From Neopestalotiopsis rosae (lineage: Eukaryota; Ascomycota; Sordariomycetes; Amphisphaeriales; Sporocadaceae), in the NCBI GenBank assembly GCA_023078685.1, contig JALGAS010000004.1:5890001-5954000 (forward strand): 64,000 nucleotides of DNA. Direction: 5' to 3'. The notes under the pieces were generated by a model that made no database searches, was not told the origin of the DNA, and was given only the letters and a program-made list of their open reading frames with translations. Positions 10,358 through 21,983 of the stretch are shown here, piece after piece; the stretch's first letter is position 1, and each line of letters begins with the position of its first letter. Both the position numbers and the translations under genes were made by a program.

Positions 10358-12097
10358 CTACACATCAATGTCTTCCCAAGCCCAGTTCTCAACTTTGTGA
10401 TGAGTTCTGGGCCAGTACAGTATATCCTTCTCGACGCCCTTGCGAAGTACAGTAACCTTCATGTTGCTGTCTAGCGTATCGCCTGCAGCCCAAAGCATCC
10501 ACGAGCGAACGACCTGGTCGCCTTCCTTAAGACCGGCCAGAGCTGCCCGAGAGCCAGGAATTAGACTGAGAGGAAATTGGTCAGATCATGGACACGTTTG
10601 TATACATGGAGAAAACTGTGGAAGAGTCGGTGTAGACTGGAGAACATACCCGGTAATCTTGAGGTCACGTAATGATGTCAGGTTGAAACCGGGCTCAAAC
10701 TTTTCCGCGTCTTTCCTCACAAGCCGCAGGCCGTAAGCGGCGAAGCAGTCCTGTGGCGGTACAATCAGGTGTCCACCTTCCATAGCCTGTCGGTCCTTTT
10801 GAACAATGGACTCGTCGACAAAGCTGGTGAGTAGCTGGAAGAAATCTTCCACGCTGTGCTCCCGATCTCGAAGCCGATATTGGTAGAGATGCCGCACGAT
10901 ATCGTCAATGCTTTTGCGACCTTCTGTTGCCCGATTGATGCGACCTTGCTGCTGAGCTAGGAAAATGAACCCGCGATTGTAGGATGTCTTGATGATGGAG
11001 AAACTGTCCCAATAATGATCCAAGACGTATTGGTAAGGCAGATTAATGGTGAGTGAGGTGTAGTAGGCTTGGGCCTGGTCGTTCAGCGTCTTTACGAGGT
11101 ACTTCCTGTCCACCGCGCCGCCCACATATGGCGCAATTACTCCATAGTAGTTTGCAACACCTTCATTGTACCAGGCATCCTCAGTATGCTCGGGAATCAT
11201 TAGGGGATACTCGTGGACGGTCTCGTGCGCGAGGAGATCAATCAGACTCTCCTCCGACTGCTCGTCCGTCACACCGTCGGCGTATTCCAGGAGGAATGAC
11301 CGGTAGCCTCCCGTACCGCCAGAACCAGTCCACACTTTTCTGATGAAGACACGAAACGGCTCGCTGTGGTCGTCGAAGAACCCTGCAATTGATCGGAAGA
11401 TGGACTCTACTAGTGGGCCAAGATGGTCGATGTCGTACGGCAGCGTGCCCATCCAATACATCCCAAATCGTTGACTGCTCGCTTGGACCCCTTGTGGTGT
11501 TGTCTCCCACGCTGGGTAGCGCTGCAGCGGGCCCACAGCAAAGGCGGCAGCGGCGAGGACATTGTTTGGCGCCCCGGTGCCGCGACAGCGGAGTCCGTCG
11601 CCGAGAGAACATGCGACTTGCGTTCCGGGCGGCGCCGAGGCGGGCAACTGCCAGTCAATCCGGAATTCCCACTTATCCGCCCCAGCCGGGTACGGAAGGA
11701 AGCCGCTCCCGAATCCAATAACACCACCCTGGTCCGTCCGCAGATCAATGCGTGGCCCGCTGGGAGTCTTGGCGTCCGTCTCGCGAGGCACGGCGGTGCA
11801 CTTGAGCACAACCTCTCCTCGTGGGTCCCGCACCGGGCTCCAGAATCGCTCCGCGTTCGCCTCGTCCGTGTCCCGGATAGTCAGGGCCAGGGGACCTTCG
11901 GCGTCGGCTGCACTTAGCGCTTCCCCGTCGTACCGAAGTGTCGGTGTCGTTCCCACATTCAGGGGCAGCATCACGAGCGGCCGTCCGGCCTTGGCGGCTG
12001 AAGTACAGACCCTAATGGTGATGTCAATCGCGCTGACGGCATTCTTTTCGTCGAATTGCGGCGCCAGAGTGGCCGAATAGACGGGTAGGCTAATCAT
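10358..12097 (-). CDS. M61-like metallopeptidase with C-terminal PDZ domain
   Basis: Exons 12097-10650 and 10565-10358 join in phase to give 551 residues. An in-frame ATG at 12166 would add 23 residues that look unlike the family, so 12097 (MISLPVYSATL) is preferred. The zinc motif HETVHE is at residues 291-296, followed by WYNEGVANYYG, where E312 is the probable third ligand. The end has IPGSRAALAGLKEGDQV, a PDZ carboxylate-loop pattern typical of the C-terminal PDZ of M61 (glycyl aminopeptidase-like) enzymes. No signal peptide is obvious. Bacterial M61 enzymes remove N-terminal Gly or Ala; the role of fungal homologues is poorly defined. The short second exon is supported by the PDZ continuing across it. 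Confidence 0.85.
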
Positions 12098-13781
12098 TGT
12101 TCGCAAGATTCGAAGATGCAGGAGATGGCGACACTTCGAAGTGAAGATGCTAAAGTCACAGACCAACTAGTTATTGAATAATATTAATACTTGCCGCTCT
12201 CCGCACTGGACGGGAGTGGCTCCGGGGTACGGTACCGAACGGAGCATCGTGAGTGGGGATACGGAGTAGAGGTGGCCGCAATTGGCCGGGGTTCATCAAG
12301 TTGTCCGAACTCCGATCTTTAGATCTGTACCGAATACGACGGGACCATACAAAGCAACCGCAATAGATGAGGAGACCTCTTTCGTCTTGGAGCTACAGAC
12401 CAAGGGCTTACCATAGAGGAATTGAACCTACAGAAAAGCTCTATTATACATGTTTCCTTATGTCTGTGCACGTCGGGCAGTACACCACCCTTGACCAAGA
12501 TGGCAATCCTACGTCTGGTCATTCCGCGCAGGAATTCGACGAGGAATAATGGATCGTCTTTAGTTGCAGAGTATGAATACAAGCGATTATGCTCGAAGTC
12601 CTTCTCACTGACCAACCAGATGGGGACCATAGGGCTGGCTGGAGTAGCGACATCCCGGCATCTGATCCAAGCATTGCAGAGCTTCAGTCAGGGGTCTCGG
12701 CCATCTGAAAGACGAGATGACTCCTTCGTCCGTAGCGATGGATATTCAATGGTATGAGTGACGAAGATCAGCTCAGTGATCGCAAGACAAGTCAGTCTGG
12801 CCCGATCTTCTTCAAGTGCGCACATAGTAGATATGGAAGTAGCTCGGGTCGGCGATAGGGCGGGCTGAGAAGCAGGAGTTCCAGACCATGCTGGGCGACA
12901 ACCGCGTCTACCAGCTGTTTATGGACGAGTCGAGCCAAGGCTCGCGGGGGTACGCTGTCAATATCGCTCTCCTGTAAGATAGCAGGGGACTTTGGACAAT
13001 TACTCCAAACTTGTGTCCCCTTTGAATAGGAACATCGGCTCCGCAACTGGTACTCAAATTGTCTTGCCCATTTCACTGCGCTTCTAGGCCTTTTGGTAAC
13101 GGTCCAATTTACAGGTAAGAACCCATTCAGTATACCTAGATACTTTGGACATGCTGCGGCAGAGGAGAGGGGCAGCACAATTGAGCAATGTGTATCGCGT
13201 GCACACAGTAAGTCTCCAACCTTTAATATACTCTCCTTCAAGAGAGTCCGCCTATTTATGACCATCGAACAAGTACTTCGTAGAGTGAGTAGGTGAAATT
13301 GAACTGAGGTGGAATTGGTGACAGCAGACACGGATAGAGACGCGCTTCCTCAGGTCAATAATGATAAGCTACCATTCCACCAAGCCAGAATGGGGATAGA
13401 TCAATGCTGATGGCGCTATCCGAGAGCGGAGATTTCCACATTTGCACACCGTCAATGGCCGAGATAGAGAGACGAGAGCCCTGGAAGTTCCAGGGTACCA
13501 CCAGCTACTTCGCCTGCTGCCAGCCGCTGACATCCAATGACCCACCCCACTCACCGGACAGTGGGCAGCCACCTTACCGTAGAACCCGTAGCGTACCCTG
13601 TAGTGTACCTGCTCTCTCCCAGGTATTAAGACCAACTGCCTGCCCGCAACCGACCGTCCCAGGCTCCTTGTGTTCTTAGAGCTCCACCTCTAATTGTACC
13701 GCCGTCTTTGTGACGCCTCAGTACAAACCCGCCGCCCATCAACGGCAAACCAAATATAGCGAGAAAAGAAACCCACATTCT
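12098..13781. other. Intergenic region, about 1.7 kb, with possible relic coding text
   Basis: It lies between the divergent M61-like and Zn2Cys6 genes. No intact gene is seen. Short coding-looking stretches at about 12450-12550, 12592-12707 and 12864-12977 on the plus strand are broken by stops and do not assemble into one model. Confidence 0.4.
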
Positions 13782-15896
13782 ATGCAACGTACGGCGACGA
13801 AAACATCATACACAAGAAGAGATAAAAAATCACGATCCGGCTGCCGCCAGTGCAAGCAAAAACGAATTCGTTGCGACGAAACACGCCCATCATGTACCAA
13901 TTGCGTTCGCAGTGGCCGTGTCTGTCCTGGGTACAGGGTTTCCCTATGCTGGTCTACGAAGCACGAGCAACCCGCCACCAGCTCCTCGCCCAGACCTCTT
14001 GGGCCGGCCGATTTTGAGTATCTGGCCAGTACTGCCTCGCTGGCCATTCACGGTGCCGGCGTCAGGCGAGAAGGATACAAGCCCACGGCGCGCACTCTTA
14101 GCAATGCGCCCATCATTGACTACAGCGGGGTGATTCCGCTGGGGCACGGTGATCAGTATGGGCTTGGACTGCAGAACGAATCTGCCCTGAAGGGTTATGA
14201 CGTTGTGACACCTCCGCCAGAGGTTACCTTGCCTCCAACTGGCTTCTATCCGTTGCCTTTGGTCCCAGAGACAACACCGGTAGTTCATGCCATGACGCCA
14301 AGGATAGTGGAGTACCCCATCGACTCCAATATCTCGTCTGCGTCTTCCGTGACCGACACTGGCTGGACTGTTGACGACGGGCAGACTCCTCTTTTGAGCC
14401 CTCCTCAAATGAGCTCCCCTGCCTTTAGTTCTCCAGGAATTGTAGACGAGCCAGCGGCTTGCTCCCAACAACCTGGAGCTCTGACTGCCCCCAAAGCCGG
14501 CCTGCTACACCTGCCGACGCTCCTTGTGCAGCATTGGTTCGGTTCAGTATGTCGGTATTGGTCTGCTTTTGACTCGGAGAGCAATCCTTTCAGGCTCGTG
14601 GCAGGATCCCACTGGGGTTCTTCACAGGTAGTCTTCTACTCCATTCAGAGTATGTCTGCTGCCACCTTGGTGGAGACGATGCCTGATGTGAAGGAGATTA
14701 TCAGCTGCGCACCAATGTTGGCTGTCGAAGCCATCAGCGAAGAACTAACCGAGCTTTACACGTCCGAAGCCGATGATTTGTGTTTCCCATGTGGATTGAT
14801 GCTCGGATTATTTGTCATGGGCTCATCGACTTGCTGGGAAGACCCTAAAAAGACAGGTACCCATTTCTACCGCCAAGCCAGAAAGTTGATGCGTCATTTC
14901 GAGCTGAGAAGCAATCGTCTGTCGAAGGAGGACAAACAGCTCCTAGAATTCTTCGCTGGTTGCATGAAGTACGAAGAGATGGTACGCAAGGTTGCCGGAG
15001 AACCCGTAGCTCCAGCACCAAAACGAGCAACGGACGGCGAGAATCGTGGAAGAGAGATCTCTATTCGACCTCATGCTTGGACCGGTGTTTCACCCGACAT
15101 TCTCAGTCTTTTTGGCGATGCCATTCTTTTGTGTCGCAAGGAGTGCGAAAGGCGACGAGGGCAAACCAACATGACCCGTGAGAGTCTACGCGAGGCGTTG
15201 GCTGCCATTGACGAAGCACAAGCTCTCGAGGAGGCACTTCTTGCTGTCGAGCCCGCCGATATCCAGTTCGACGATCCTCATTGCACGGACGCTACACGTT
15301 GGACGCACCTTCGTGATAGCACAGAAGGCTATCGTGTCGCGTCGCTGCTCCAGCTATACCAGACTTTCCCAGACCTTGTTGCTCGCCGGATACCGGAGCA
15401 GGTCGGAGCCGACGGCCTCGTCCCAAATAATGCTTGGTTGGTGCCGCTCGCGCTCCACCTAGTGGCCATCCTTCAAAGGACTCCTCCTAGCTCTGATCTC
15501 CGTTGCATCCAGCCTCTCCTCTATTTGTCTGCAGGAAGCTGCCTCACCTTTGATGATGTTACTTCCTCTGCCACCTGCATTGGTACTCCAGCTGAGGTCG
15601 CCGGCCTGATGACTCCCAGCATTGCGCTAGATCCATTAGCCTCAGTGTTCTCGACGGCCTACACCGCTCAGGATGATATATCAAAATCATCATATCTGAA
15701 CGTGTCTAGTGCTAGAAAGCTCATTACAGAAAGGTTAGGAGAGCTTGAGCACGTCTTGCCGCCAAAGCCCATTCGTGTTGCACAACAGCTGATGAAGGCA
15801 ACATGGGAGGTTTTTGATGGGGAGATCTGCGCTCAACGGAAAACTCATTGGTTGGATGTCATGACATCAACCAGTCTCACAACCCTGTTTGGATAG
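13782..15896 (+). CDS. Zn(II)2Cys6 transcription factor, probable regulator of the amine cluster
   Basis: A single exon encodes 704 residues from the ATG at 13782; an in-frame ATG at 13710 would add 24 residues. The binuclear zinc cluster starts at C21 and has the exact spacing C-x2-C-x6-C-x6-C-x2-C-x6-C, preceded by basic KKSRSG. The rest looks like the fungal-specific factor domain type 2 (PF11951-like). It has a serine/proline-rich linker to about residue 240, then a mostly helical region. Such factors act in the nucleus, usually on genes nearby. Its 3' end faces the amine oxidase gene 264 bp away, so it may be the pathway regulator for the permease, oxidase and dehydrogenase. That role is inferred from position only. 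Confidence 0.88.
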   Translation: MQRTATKTSYTRRDKKSRSGCRQCKQKRIRCDETRPSCTNCVRSGRVCPGYRVSLCWSTKHEQPATSSSPRPLGPADFEYLASTASLAIHGAGVRREGYKPTARTLSNAPIIDYSGVIPLGHGDQYGLGLQNESALKGYDVVTPPPEVTLPPTGFYPLPLVPETTPVVHAMTPRIVEYPIDSNISSASSVTDTGWTVDDGQTPLLSPPQMSSPAFSSPGIVDEPAACSQQPGALTAPKAGLLHLPTLLVQHWFGSVCRYWSAFDSESNPFRLVAGSHWGSSQVVFYSIQSMSAATLVETMPDVKEIISCAPMLAVEAISEELTELYTSEADDLCFPCGLMLGLFVMGSSTCWEDPKKTGTHFYRQARKLMRHFELRSNRLSKEDKQLLEFFAGCMKYEEMVRKVAGEPVAPAPKRATDGENRGREISIRPHAWTGVSPDILSLFGDAILLCRKECERRRGQTNMTRESLREALAAIDEAQALEEALLAVEPADIQFDDPHCTDATRWTHLRDSTEGYRVASLLQLYQTFPDLVARRIPEQVGADGLVPNNAWLVPLALHLVAILQRTPPSSDLRCIQPLLYLSAGSCLTFDDVTSSATCIGTPAEVAGLMTPSIALDPLASVFSTAYTAQDDISKSSYLNVSSARKLITERLGELEHVLPPKPIRVAQQLMKATWEVFDGEICAQRKTHWLDVMTSTSLTTLFG

Positions 15897-16160
15897 TTTA
15901 ATGCTTTTTTACTTTTGAATTTGGGCGATAATATTGCGCATGGGTTTATCGTATGTTGGATTTTGTACTTGGGTAGTCTCTCATTATTTATTTCCCGAGG
16001 CCTGGCTGTTTTTACTGGATACATGAATTGAAAGTTTTTTATTGCGAAATGCTGACGTGCTCTCATTGAACTAAACTAGAAGACTGAAAATGCTCAGAAT
16101 CGCCACTAAAACAGCGCGGTACGCCACATATGCAAAATATTCTCATGAAGATCTCCCAGA

Positions 16161-18434
16161 CTACAATTTGCTCGGGACTTTCTTGGCAGCGCAGCAGGAG
16201 CTGGCAGCCGGGGCCGGGGCCGGGGCCGCATCGGAAGTTGTGCAGGCGTCAGCATACGCTGAGGACGTGTCCTTGTTGATGGCTGTGGGTGGGACCCAGA
16301 GGGCCGGGTTCTTGACGAAGAAGTTGGAGGCGCGGAGCATGACGCTGACGGGCTCGGCGGGCATGACGGGGAAGTCCTCGGTGCGGGGGAAGTGGGTGAG
16401 GCCGAACTGGATGTAGCAGACGAGGTCGGCGTCGGCAATGGACTCGTCGGCGTCGCGCTCCACCCAGTCGACAATGGTCGGGTTGTGCGGGTGGCCGACC
16501 TGTCCCGCGCTCTGGCAGACGTAGTCGCCGGCGGGGAAGAGCTCGTAGTCGCGGTAAGGGAGGACCCAGAGGGCGTGGCGGGCAAAGGCGGCGCGGCCGT
16601 GCACCATGCTGCCGGGCTTGGCGAGCAGAGGGGGGCAGTTGTTGTTGATGATCTTGTACGAGACGGGCTTCTTGGACGACGGGTTGATGCTGTGCGGGTT
16701 GACAATGGCCCAGGCGCGGCTCGTCTCGTGGCGGTAGTCGCGCACGCCCTCGCGCGCCGTCTTGAGCAGCGTCGGCTTGGACAGGAAGGCGTTGCCGTAC
16801 ATGTTCTCCGGGTGGCCGACGGGGTAGTCCGAGGCCACGGCGTCCTGCTCGATCACGCTGTTGCGGGGCCCGTCAATGGCCGGGTCCACGCGCAGGGAAA
16901 AGATGTGCTGGTGGTTGTGCGCGTCGATGCCGCGGGCGACTTCGGTGCCGTACGGCGCGGCGGTCTCGGACGAGTGCAGGCAGTACGTGTTGAGCATACC
17001 AGTCAGCTTGACCTCGAGCTTGTAAGTGCCGTCAAGGGTAAAGATGTGGTAAAAGGCGTATTCGTAGTTGGCCGCGGTGATGATCTGCGAGACAATCAGG
17101 CGCCTGTCACGGGCCGAGATCACGGAGCCGTCGCGGTAGTCTGTGTGCTTGTAGAGCAGACCATTGTCCTCCTCGTGGATGCAAATGGCGTTCTTGATGA
17201 CGGCAGGAAGACCGTCGGCGGTAGAGAGCACAGCATCCAGATACTGGATGACGCCCTTGCAGTCACAACCGAGTTTGAGACTGTTTGTCATTAAACCAGT
17301 GCCGTACTCTCCGACATCAAAGGCGTGCTTCTTTTGGTGAGGAGACTGATATCAACATGTTAGCAATTATTCTCCTTTAATTTGTGAGATATAACAAATA
17401 ACAAGAAACACGAACCTGAGGGTTGCCATATGGGACCACCATTTCCACAACGCTGATGCGGTTGAAGAGGTCACGCTGGCGCTGCTCGTACATGTCAAAC
17501 ATGCTCACATCGGACAGAACAATACCTTCACGGTAGTTGAAGCCAATGTGCATCTTGTAGCCAGCCCAGTGCAGCTCGTTGCCCTCCATGCGGAACGAAG
17601 GTCCCTGGGGCTGCGTAATGTCAATGGGCTTGAGGGCGTCGTGGACGTAGCCGTTGCCAATGTACTCGGGCAGGTAGTTGTGCTGCTCGAGCGGCACCGG
17701 GGTGCGCTCGCCGTTGACCAGGCGCACGTCGACGGCCAGGACCTCCTCCTTGTCCGTGTCGAGTACGACGCTAAAGTCGAGCGGGTGGGCGTACTGGTTG
17801 TCCGAGGCCGAGTCGCGGTAGTAGGCCAGACCCTGCTGCAGGCGGCGGTCCATGCCCCAGCGGTCGTCAAATCCAATGGCCCAGGCGTCGAGGAACACCT
17901 TGGTCATGTCGGTGATGCCGATTTCGCGGCAAACACGAATCACGCGCTCGTCGGCGCGGCAGATGCGCTCGCAGACGTCCAGGTCCTCGAGCGTCAAGGT
18001 CGGGGCAACGTCCTCGCGGGACTGTGTCTCCTCGACGGTGCCTTCGGTCAGGTTCACAATCACCTCAGCCACCTGGCCCGAGGTCTTGTCAATGACAATG
18101 GCAAAGGCGCGGCGGTCGAGTCTGGCGACCTGGCCAGACTTGAAGGCCGTGTATTCATCCTTGCGAGGTTCACGAAGGGTGATACAGTTGAATTTGACTG
18201 CGTGGAAAGCAGCATGGTTTCGGATGATTCTAGCAGTAGCTCGCACCTCTTCAATCGATAGCTGATCTATACAGGATTTTGTTAGCGATGTAAACAGCGA
18301 CGAAGAAAGTCAGGAGAGAACATACCCAGAGGATGATTGGGGATTTGAAGGGGTGCTGCGTCTACTTGAGAGGAACCAGTTTCCTCGTCCCGATAAATGG
18401 TGTAACCGGGAATAGTTAAGGTGTCTTGCATCAT
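16161..18434 (-). CDS. Copper amine oxidase (primary amine oxidase), peroxisomal PTS1
   Basis: Exons 18434-18326, 18266-17416 and 17345-16161 join in phase to give 714 residues; a second ATG follows at 18431. The enzyme oxidises primary amines to aldehydes with release of ammonia and H2O2. The cofactor motif TAANYEY is present, and Tyr414 is the precursor of topaquinone. Copper ligands are the HQH pair (H465, H467) and H638 in LTHFPRTEDFPVMP. The N2/N3 domains precede it and include AYYRDSASDNQYAHPLDF. The tail has an Ala-Pro stretch encoded by tandem CCGGGG and ends in SKL, a canonical peroxisomal type 1 signal, which fits H2O2 production. It shares its upstream region with a divergent permease. 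Confidence 0.96.
16208..16225. repeat. CCGGGG hexanucleotide tandem repeat (3 copies) in coding sequence
   Basis: Three perfect CCGGGG units encode the Ala-Pro dipeptide run in the C-terminal tail of the amine oxidase. They are in frame and may vary in copy number between strains. Confidence 0.8.
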
Positions 18435-19478
18435 TTTGAGAGTTGGTGTAAATGGCCATGCAGTCGAGTCTCTGATACATCAAAAGAGGATTTGGGAGAG
18501 CTGACAAAGAGTCTCTAGTCACTAGTAGTAGTCGTCGTCGTTGTGTTCTTCAGTCAAGAAAGTGCGTAGTTCACGTCGGTTGTGTTGCAAAAGAACATCA
18601 AGCCTTTGAGTATACTTCTGAAGACTTTATACCACCTTGGCGATCGTTGAACATGTCCCTGCATCTTCAGGGTCTCGGCGGCATAGTGGGTCCATCTTAC
18701 GACTCGAATGCCGATTGAATAACAGACGTATGTCACCTGACTCAAAGAGGCTCAAGAATGCGGCTCGAAAATGAGATTCGGGCCAATGACAATATTCCAA
18801 GCATTTTCCTCTGCTAAGAGCAAGTGTCAATGGTGTGCATCAACGGGCAGCGGATCAGGTGCAACAGTATGGTCGGAAACTATTGGTTGTGGATTCTTGG
18901 TAAAACTATAATAGCAGTCTATTACGTGAACCTATCAGTTATCAGTGAGGCTTGTGGAAAACCAGCCATGCCTATTACAGGCATCAAGTCCTGCCCTAGT
19001 GTCGATACGATAGCGACGACGCTTGATCCGAAATCCGGGGAATCAGGATGCCTGTCCCTCGCCTGCCCAGTTCTGGGCCCGCGAACTTGTGGGCCTCTGT
19101 GATAAAGGTCAACGGCTGAACTATGATTGCTGTTGAACCTACTGAACCTACCTGCTGGCCCCTGGTGAACGGCGATGGCCGTATTTGGCAGCCATTTGCG
19201 AACATAATGACGATCACTCAAAGGATGCGATAAGATGCAACATAGTCAAAGTACATCAAGTTGTAACCGCCTTCATTCAATATTCATCAGTCGAAATTAT
19301 CGTCGTGAATTATACTCACTCGACAATTGTGCTCGACATAGGACAATTTTCAGGTTTTTGCCACAATTTTCACTGAGTCATCACGACTGAACCCCCTTTC
19401 ACACAACAAACCTTTCTTCGGGAATGAGAGCCGCCATCAAATTCGACGTCGCCCTATTCCGCGTTTACATCAGACAAT
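18435..19478. promoter_or_regulatory. Shared divergent promoter of amine oxidase and permease
   Basis: This 1.04 kb separates the divergent oxidase and permease starts and contains no gene. HGATAR motifs (the binding pattern of AreA/NIT2-type nitrogen regulators) lie at 18932-18937 and 18939-18944 on the minus strand and at 19008-19013, 19100-19105 and 19228-19233 on the plus strand. About three would be expected by chance in this length, so only the side-by-side minus-strand pair is notable. Confidence 0.4.
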
Positions 19479-21104
19479 ATGGTTGAATCGAAACTCGACC
19501 CCGCAAAGATCGAAAAGAATATTGACGACTACGACCAAGATGAGGTCGATCTTGCCATCCTCGGCCACGAGCAGGTGCTGGCTCGAAAGTTCAGCATCTG
19601 GAGTTTGCTGGCCTTGAGTTTTTGCGTCTTGGGTACCTGGTCGACCTTTGCTCAGGGACTGTCGAGCGGACTCGACAATGGTGGTCCCGTTGCCATTCTC
19701 TGGGGTCTCGTGCTGGTGCTGTTTTGCAACATTTGCGTGGCAGTCTCCCTCGGCGAAATGGTCAGCTCGATGCCAACAACACTTGGGCAGGCCTTTTGGA
19801 TATCTCGCTTGTGCCCTGGAGGTGCCGGACGGTTCTTGAGCTACTTGTGTGCCTGGATCAACACCTTTGGCTGGTGGACCCTCACGGCTTCGCAGAATGC
19901 CTTCATGACCGACTTCATACTTGGCATGAAGCTGATATTCGATCCGGACTGGGAGGGAGCTGGTACAGGATGGCTCGAGTTCGTGGTCTACATTGGCATT
20001 ACGATTCTCATGAGCGTCGTCAACATTGTCTCCTGTCGCAAGGATGCAGTCCTGCCAATGTTCAACAACGTCATTGGAGTCACTTTTATCGGACTTTTCT
20101 TCGTCATTTCGCTGGCTCTGCTCATCTCGGTCGGCACCAAGGACAACCTGGAGTTCCAGCCGGCGAGCTTCATCTTCGGGCGGTGGCTGAACCAGACTGG
20201 TTGGAGTGATGGTGTGACTTGGTTCATGGGTCTTTTGCAGGCGGCCTACGGACTCACTGCTTTCGATTCGGCAATCCACATGGTTGAAGAGATCCCGGAT
20301 CCTCGCAGAAACGTACCCAAAACTATCTGGCTGTCGGTCGTGTGCGGTGCTCTCACAGGTTTCATCTTCATGATTGTCTGCTTGGCGTGCATTCAAGACT
20401 TGGATGATATTCTTGACCCTGTCACCGGCCTCCCCTTCATGGACCTGCTGACGTCTGTCCTCGGAACCACCGGAGGTTGCGTTCTTCTATCGCTATTCAT
20501 TTTCAACGGTATTGGACAGGGAGTCAGCATCGTCACGTCGGCATCGCGTCTCACCTGGGGTTTTGCCAGAGACGGCGGCCTGCCCTGGAGCGAGTACCTC
20601 ACCCACGTCAACGATACCTGGAAGGTCCCAGTTCGGGCCATCGTGGCGCAGTGCATTGTCGTGAGCCTGGTCGGTGTTCTCTACACTTTCTCCAGCACTG
20701 TGCTCGAAGCTATCCTCAGCGTCAGTACCATTGCCTTGACAATCTCTTACGGGTTGCCCATTGCAGTGCTACTGATCAAGGGACGCGACAAGCTCGAGCC
20801 TGGTCCGTTCAAGCTCGGAAAGTTTGGCGCCGTCATCAATTGGATTGCCGTGATTTACTGCGCCATCACCAGCGTCTTCTTCTTCTTCCCCGGGTCTCCC
20901 GCCCCTGCCCCCGAGGATATGAACTACGCCATTGCAGTCTTTGGCATTATGCTCATTGTGGCTGTGGCATTCTGGTTCCTCAAGGGTCGTACTAGTTTCA
21001 TGCAGATTGAAGGGGTGGACGAGAGCCGCCCTGTCCCCAAGCACGGCAAGATTGCTGAGATGGAGGGCGAATCCGTCGAGCAGACCGTACCCGTCAAGCT
21101 GTAG
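19479..21104 (+). CDS. APC-family amine/amino-acid/choline permease
   Basis: A single exon encodes 541 residues with about 12 hydrophobic helices and cytoplasmic ends. The start is typical of the fungal amino acid/choline transporter group (relatives of Hnm1 and Uga4): LARKFSIWSLLALSFCVLGT, then GLDNGGPVAILWG, VAVSLGEMVSSMPTTLGQAF, and later AYGLTAFDSAIHMVEEIPDP. It would act at the plasma membrane in proton-coupled uptake of an amine, amino acid or choline-like solute. It is divergent from the copper amine oxidase and followed on the same strand by an aldehyde dehydrogenase. Import of the oxidase substrate is therefore the likely task. The exact substrate cannot be read from sequence. Confidence 0.92.
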   Translation: MVESKLDPAKIEKNIDDYDQDEVDLAILGHEQVLARKFSIWSLLALSFCVLGTWSTFAQGLSSGLDNGGPVAILWGLVLVLFCNICVAVSLGEMVSSMPTTLGQAFWISRLCPGGAGRFLSYLCAWINTFGWWTLTASQNAFMTDFILGMKLIFDPDWEGAGTGWLEFVVYIGITILMSVVNIVSCRKDAVLPMFNNVIGVTFIGLFFVISLALLISVGTKDNLEFQPASFIFGRWLNQTGWSDGVTWFMGLLQAAYGLTAFDSAIHMVEEIPDPRRNVPKTIWLSVVCGALTGFIFMIVCLACIQDLDDILDPVTGLPFMDLLTSVLGTTGGCVLLSLFIFNGIGQGVSIVTSASRLTWGFARDGGLPWSEYLTHVNDTWKVPVRAIVAQCIVVSLVGVLYTFSSTVLEAILSVSTIALTISYGLPIAVLLIKGRDKLEPGPFKLGKFGAVINWIAVIYCAITSVFFFFPGSPAPAPEDMNYAIAVFGIMLIVAVAFWFLKGRTSFMQIEGVDESRPVPKHGKIAEMEGESVEQTVPVKL

Positions 21105-21983
21105 CTCTTCTAGTCTTCAATGTTACGTTGCGTGGTAGATAGCTCACTAGACACACAAAATAAACAGAGTTTAGCCAAGAACAAACCGTCAACGCAGCAA
21201 TCTGCCTTGCATGTACCTCGATCTTAGAGACGGGCTTCAACAATTCCCCAGACTCTGGAGTGGATCGCGGGCCCGGGTAGGTGGAGATGACCTGGTACAC
21301 TAATGTACATAGGTAGTATTTCCGTAATACATAATCGCATTTCGTACTTGACATGCAGCTGTGAGGCAATGATAATTGCAGATTGCTGCGTGGAAGAATT
21401 ACCAAACAGAGATGCCGACGTGACCCAGAAACCGGAGTGGAGACGCGTGGACTCGCCTAAACCGGGCCTAGATTGACTCTGCGGATAACTTACCGATTTG
21501 GGCGGAGAGGGTGTGCGTCAGCAACGGAGCCGCTGATAGGGTACCTGGAATCATTGGTCGCGATCCTGCGATGTGAGGTTTCGTAGTGTAAAAGCAGCTG
21601 AGTCAAGGAAAAAGCTTGTTTCATCTCGGTGTCTGGGGGATGGGGGGACTTCTTCGCCAGATCAGGCTTAGATACAGCACAAGTTTAGTGGACCTTGTTG
21701 CCGGGGAATTAGTGACCCGATCACTATCCACATGCCCTGTGAGCATTCCCCGTCTAGGCAATTAGGTACCTGTGGCCAATGGGCATCATGTGCCGACTTC
21801 AGCAGAAGACAATCGTGTATGGTCATCGATTATTCGCTTGACTAAGTGAATACATTGCACCGGCCGATGATTTTCCGAGACGATGATATCAAATAACTCA
21901 AGGCCTGCAGGTCACTCATGATTAGAAGAAAAGACTTTTGAAAGTTACTCGACCCGATAATCATAACTCAAATACTACCGAAA
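21105..21983. promoter_or_regulatory. Permease 3' flank and aldehyde dehydrogenase promoter
   Basis: There is no gene in this 0.9 kb. HGATAR motifs occur at 21534-21539 and 21955-21960, the latter only 24 bp before the dehydrogenase ATG, probably within its leader. Confidence 0.45.

Noticed and set aside
12792..13331. 179-codon minus-strand open frame between the M61 and Zn2Cys6 genes
   Set aside because: No family resemblance and irregular composition. Part of it overlaps plus-strand text that looks at least as coding-like.
16392..17294. 300-codon open frame on the plus strand
   Set aside because: It is the antisense of copper amine oxidase exon 3, and its Val/Gly/Arg-rich text is typical of shadow frames over GC-rich genes.
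17548..18261. 237-codon plus-strand open frame
   Set aside because: Antisense to copper amine oxidase exon 2; no family features.
19470..20396. 308-codon minus-strand open frame
   Set aside because: Antisense of the permease gene. The sense strand has clear transmembrane helices and family motifs.
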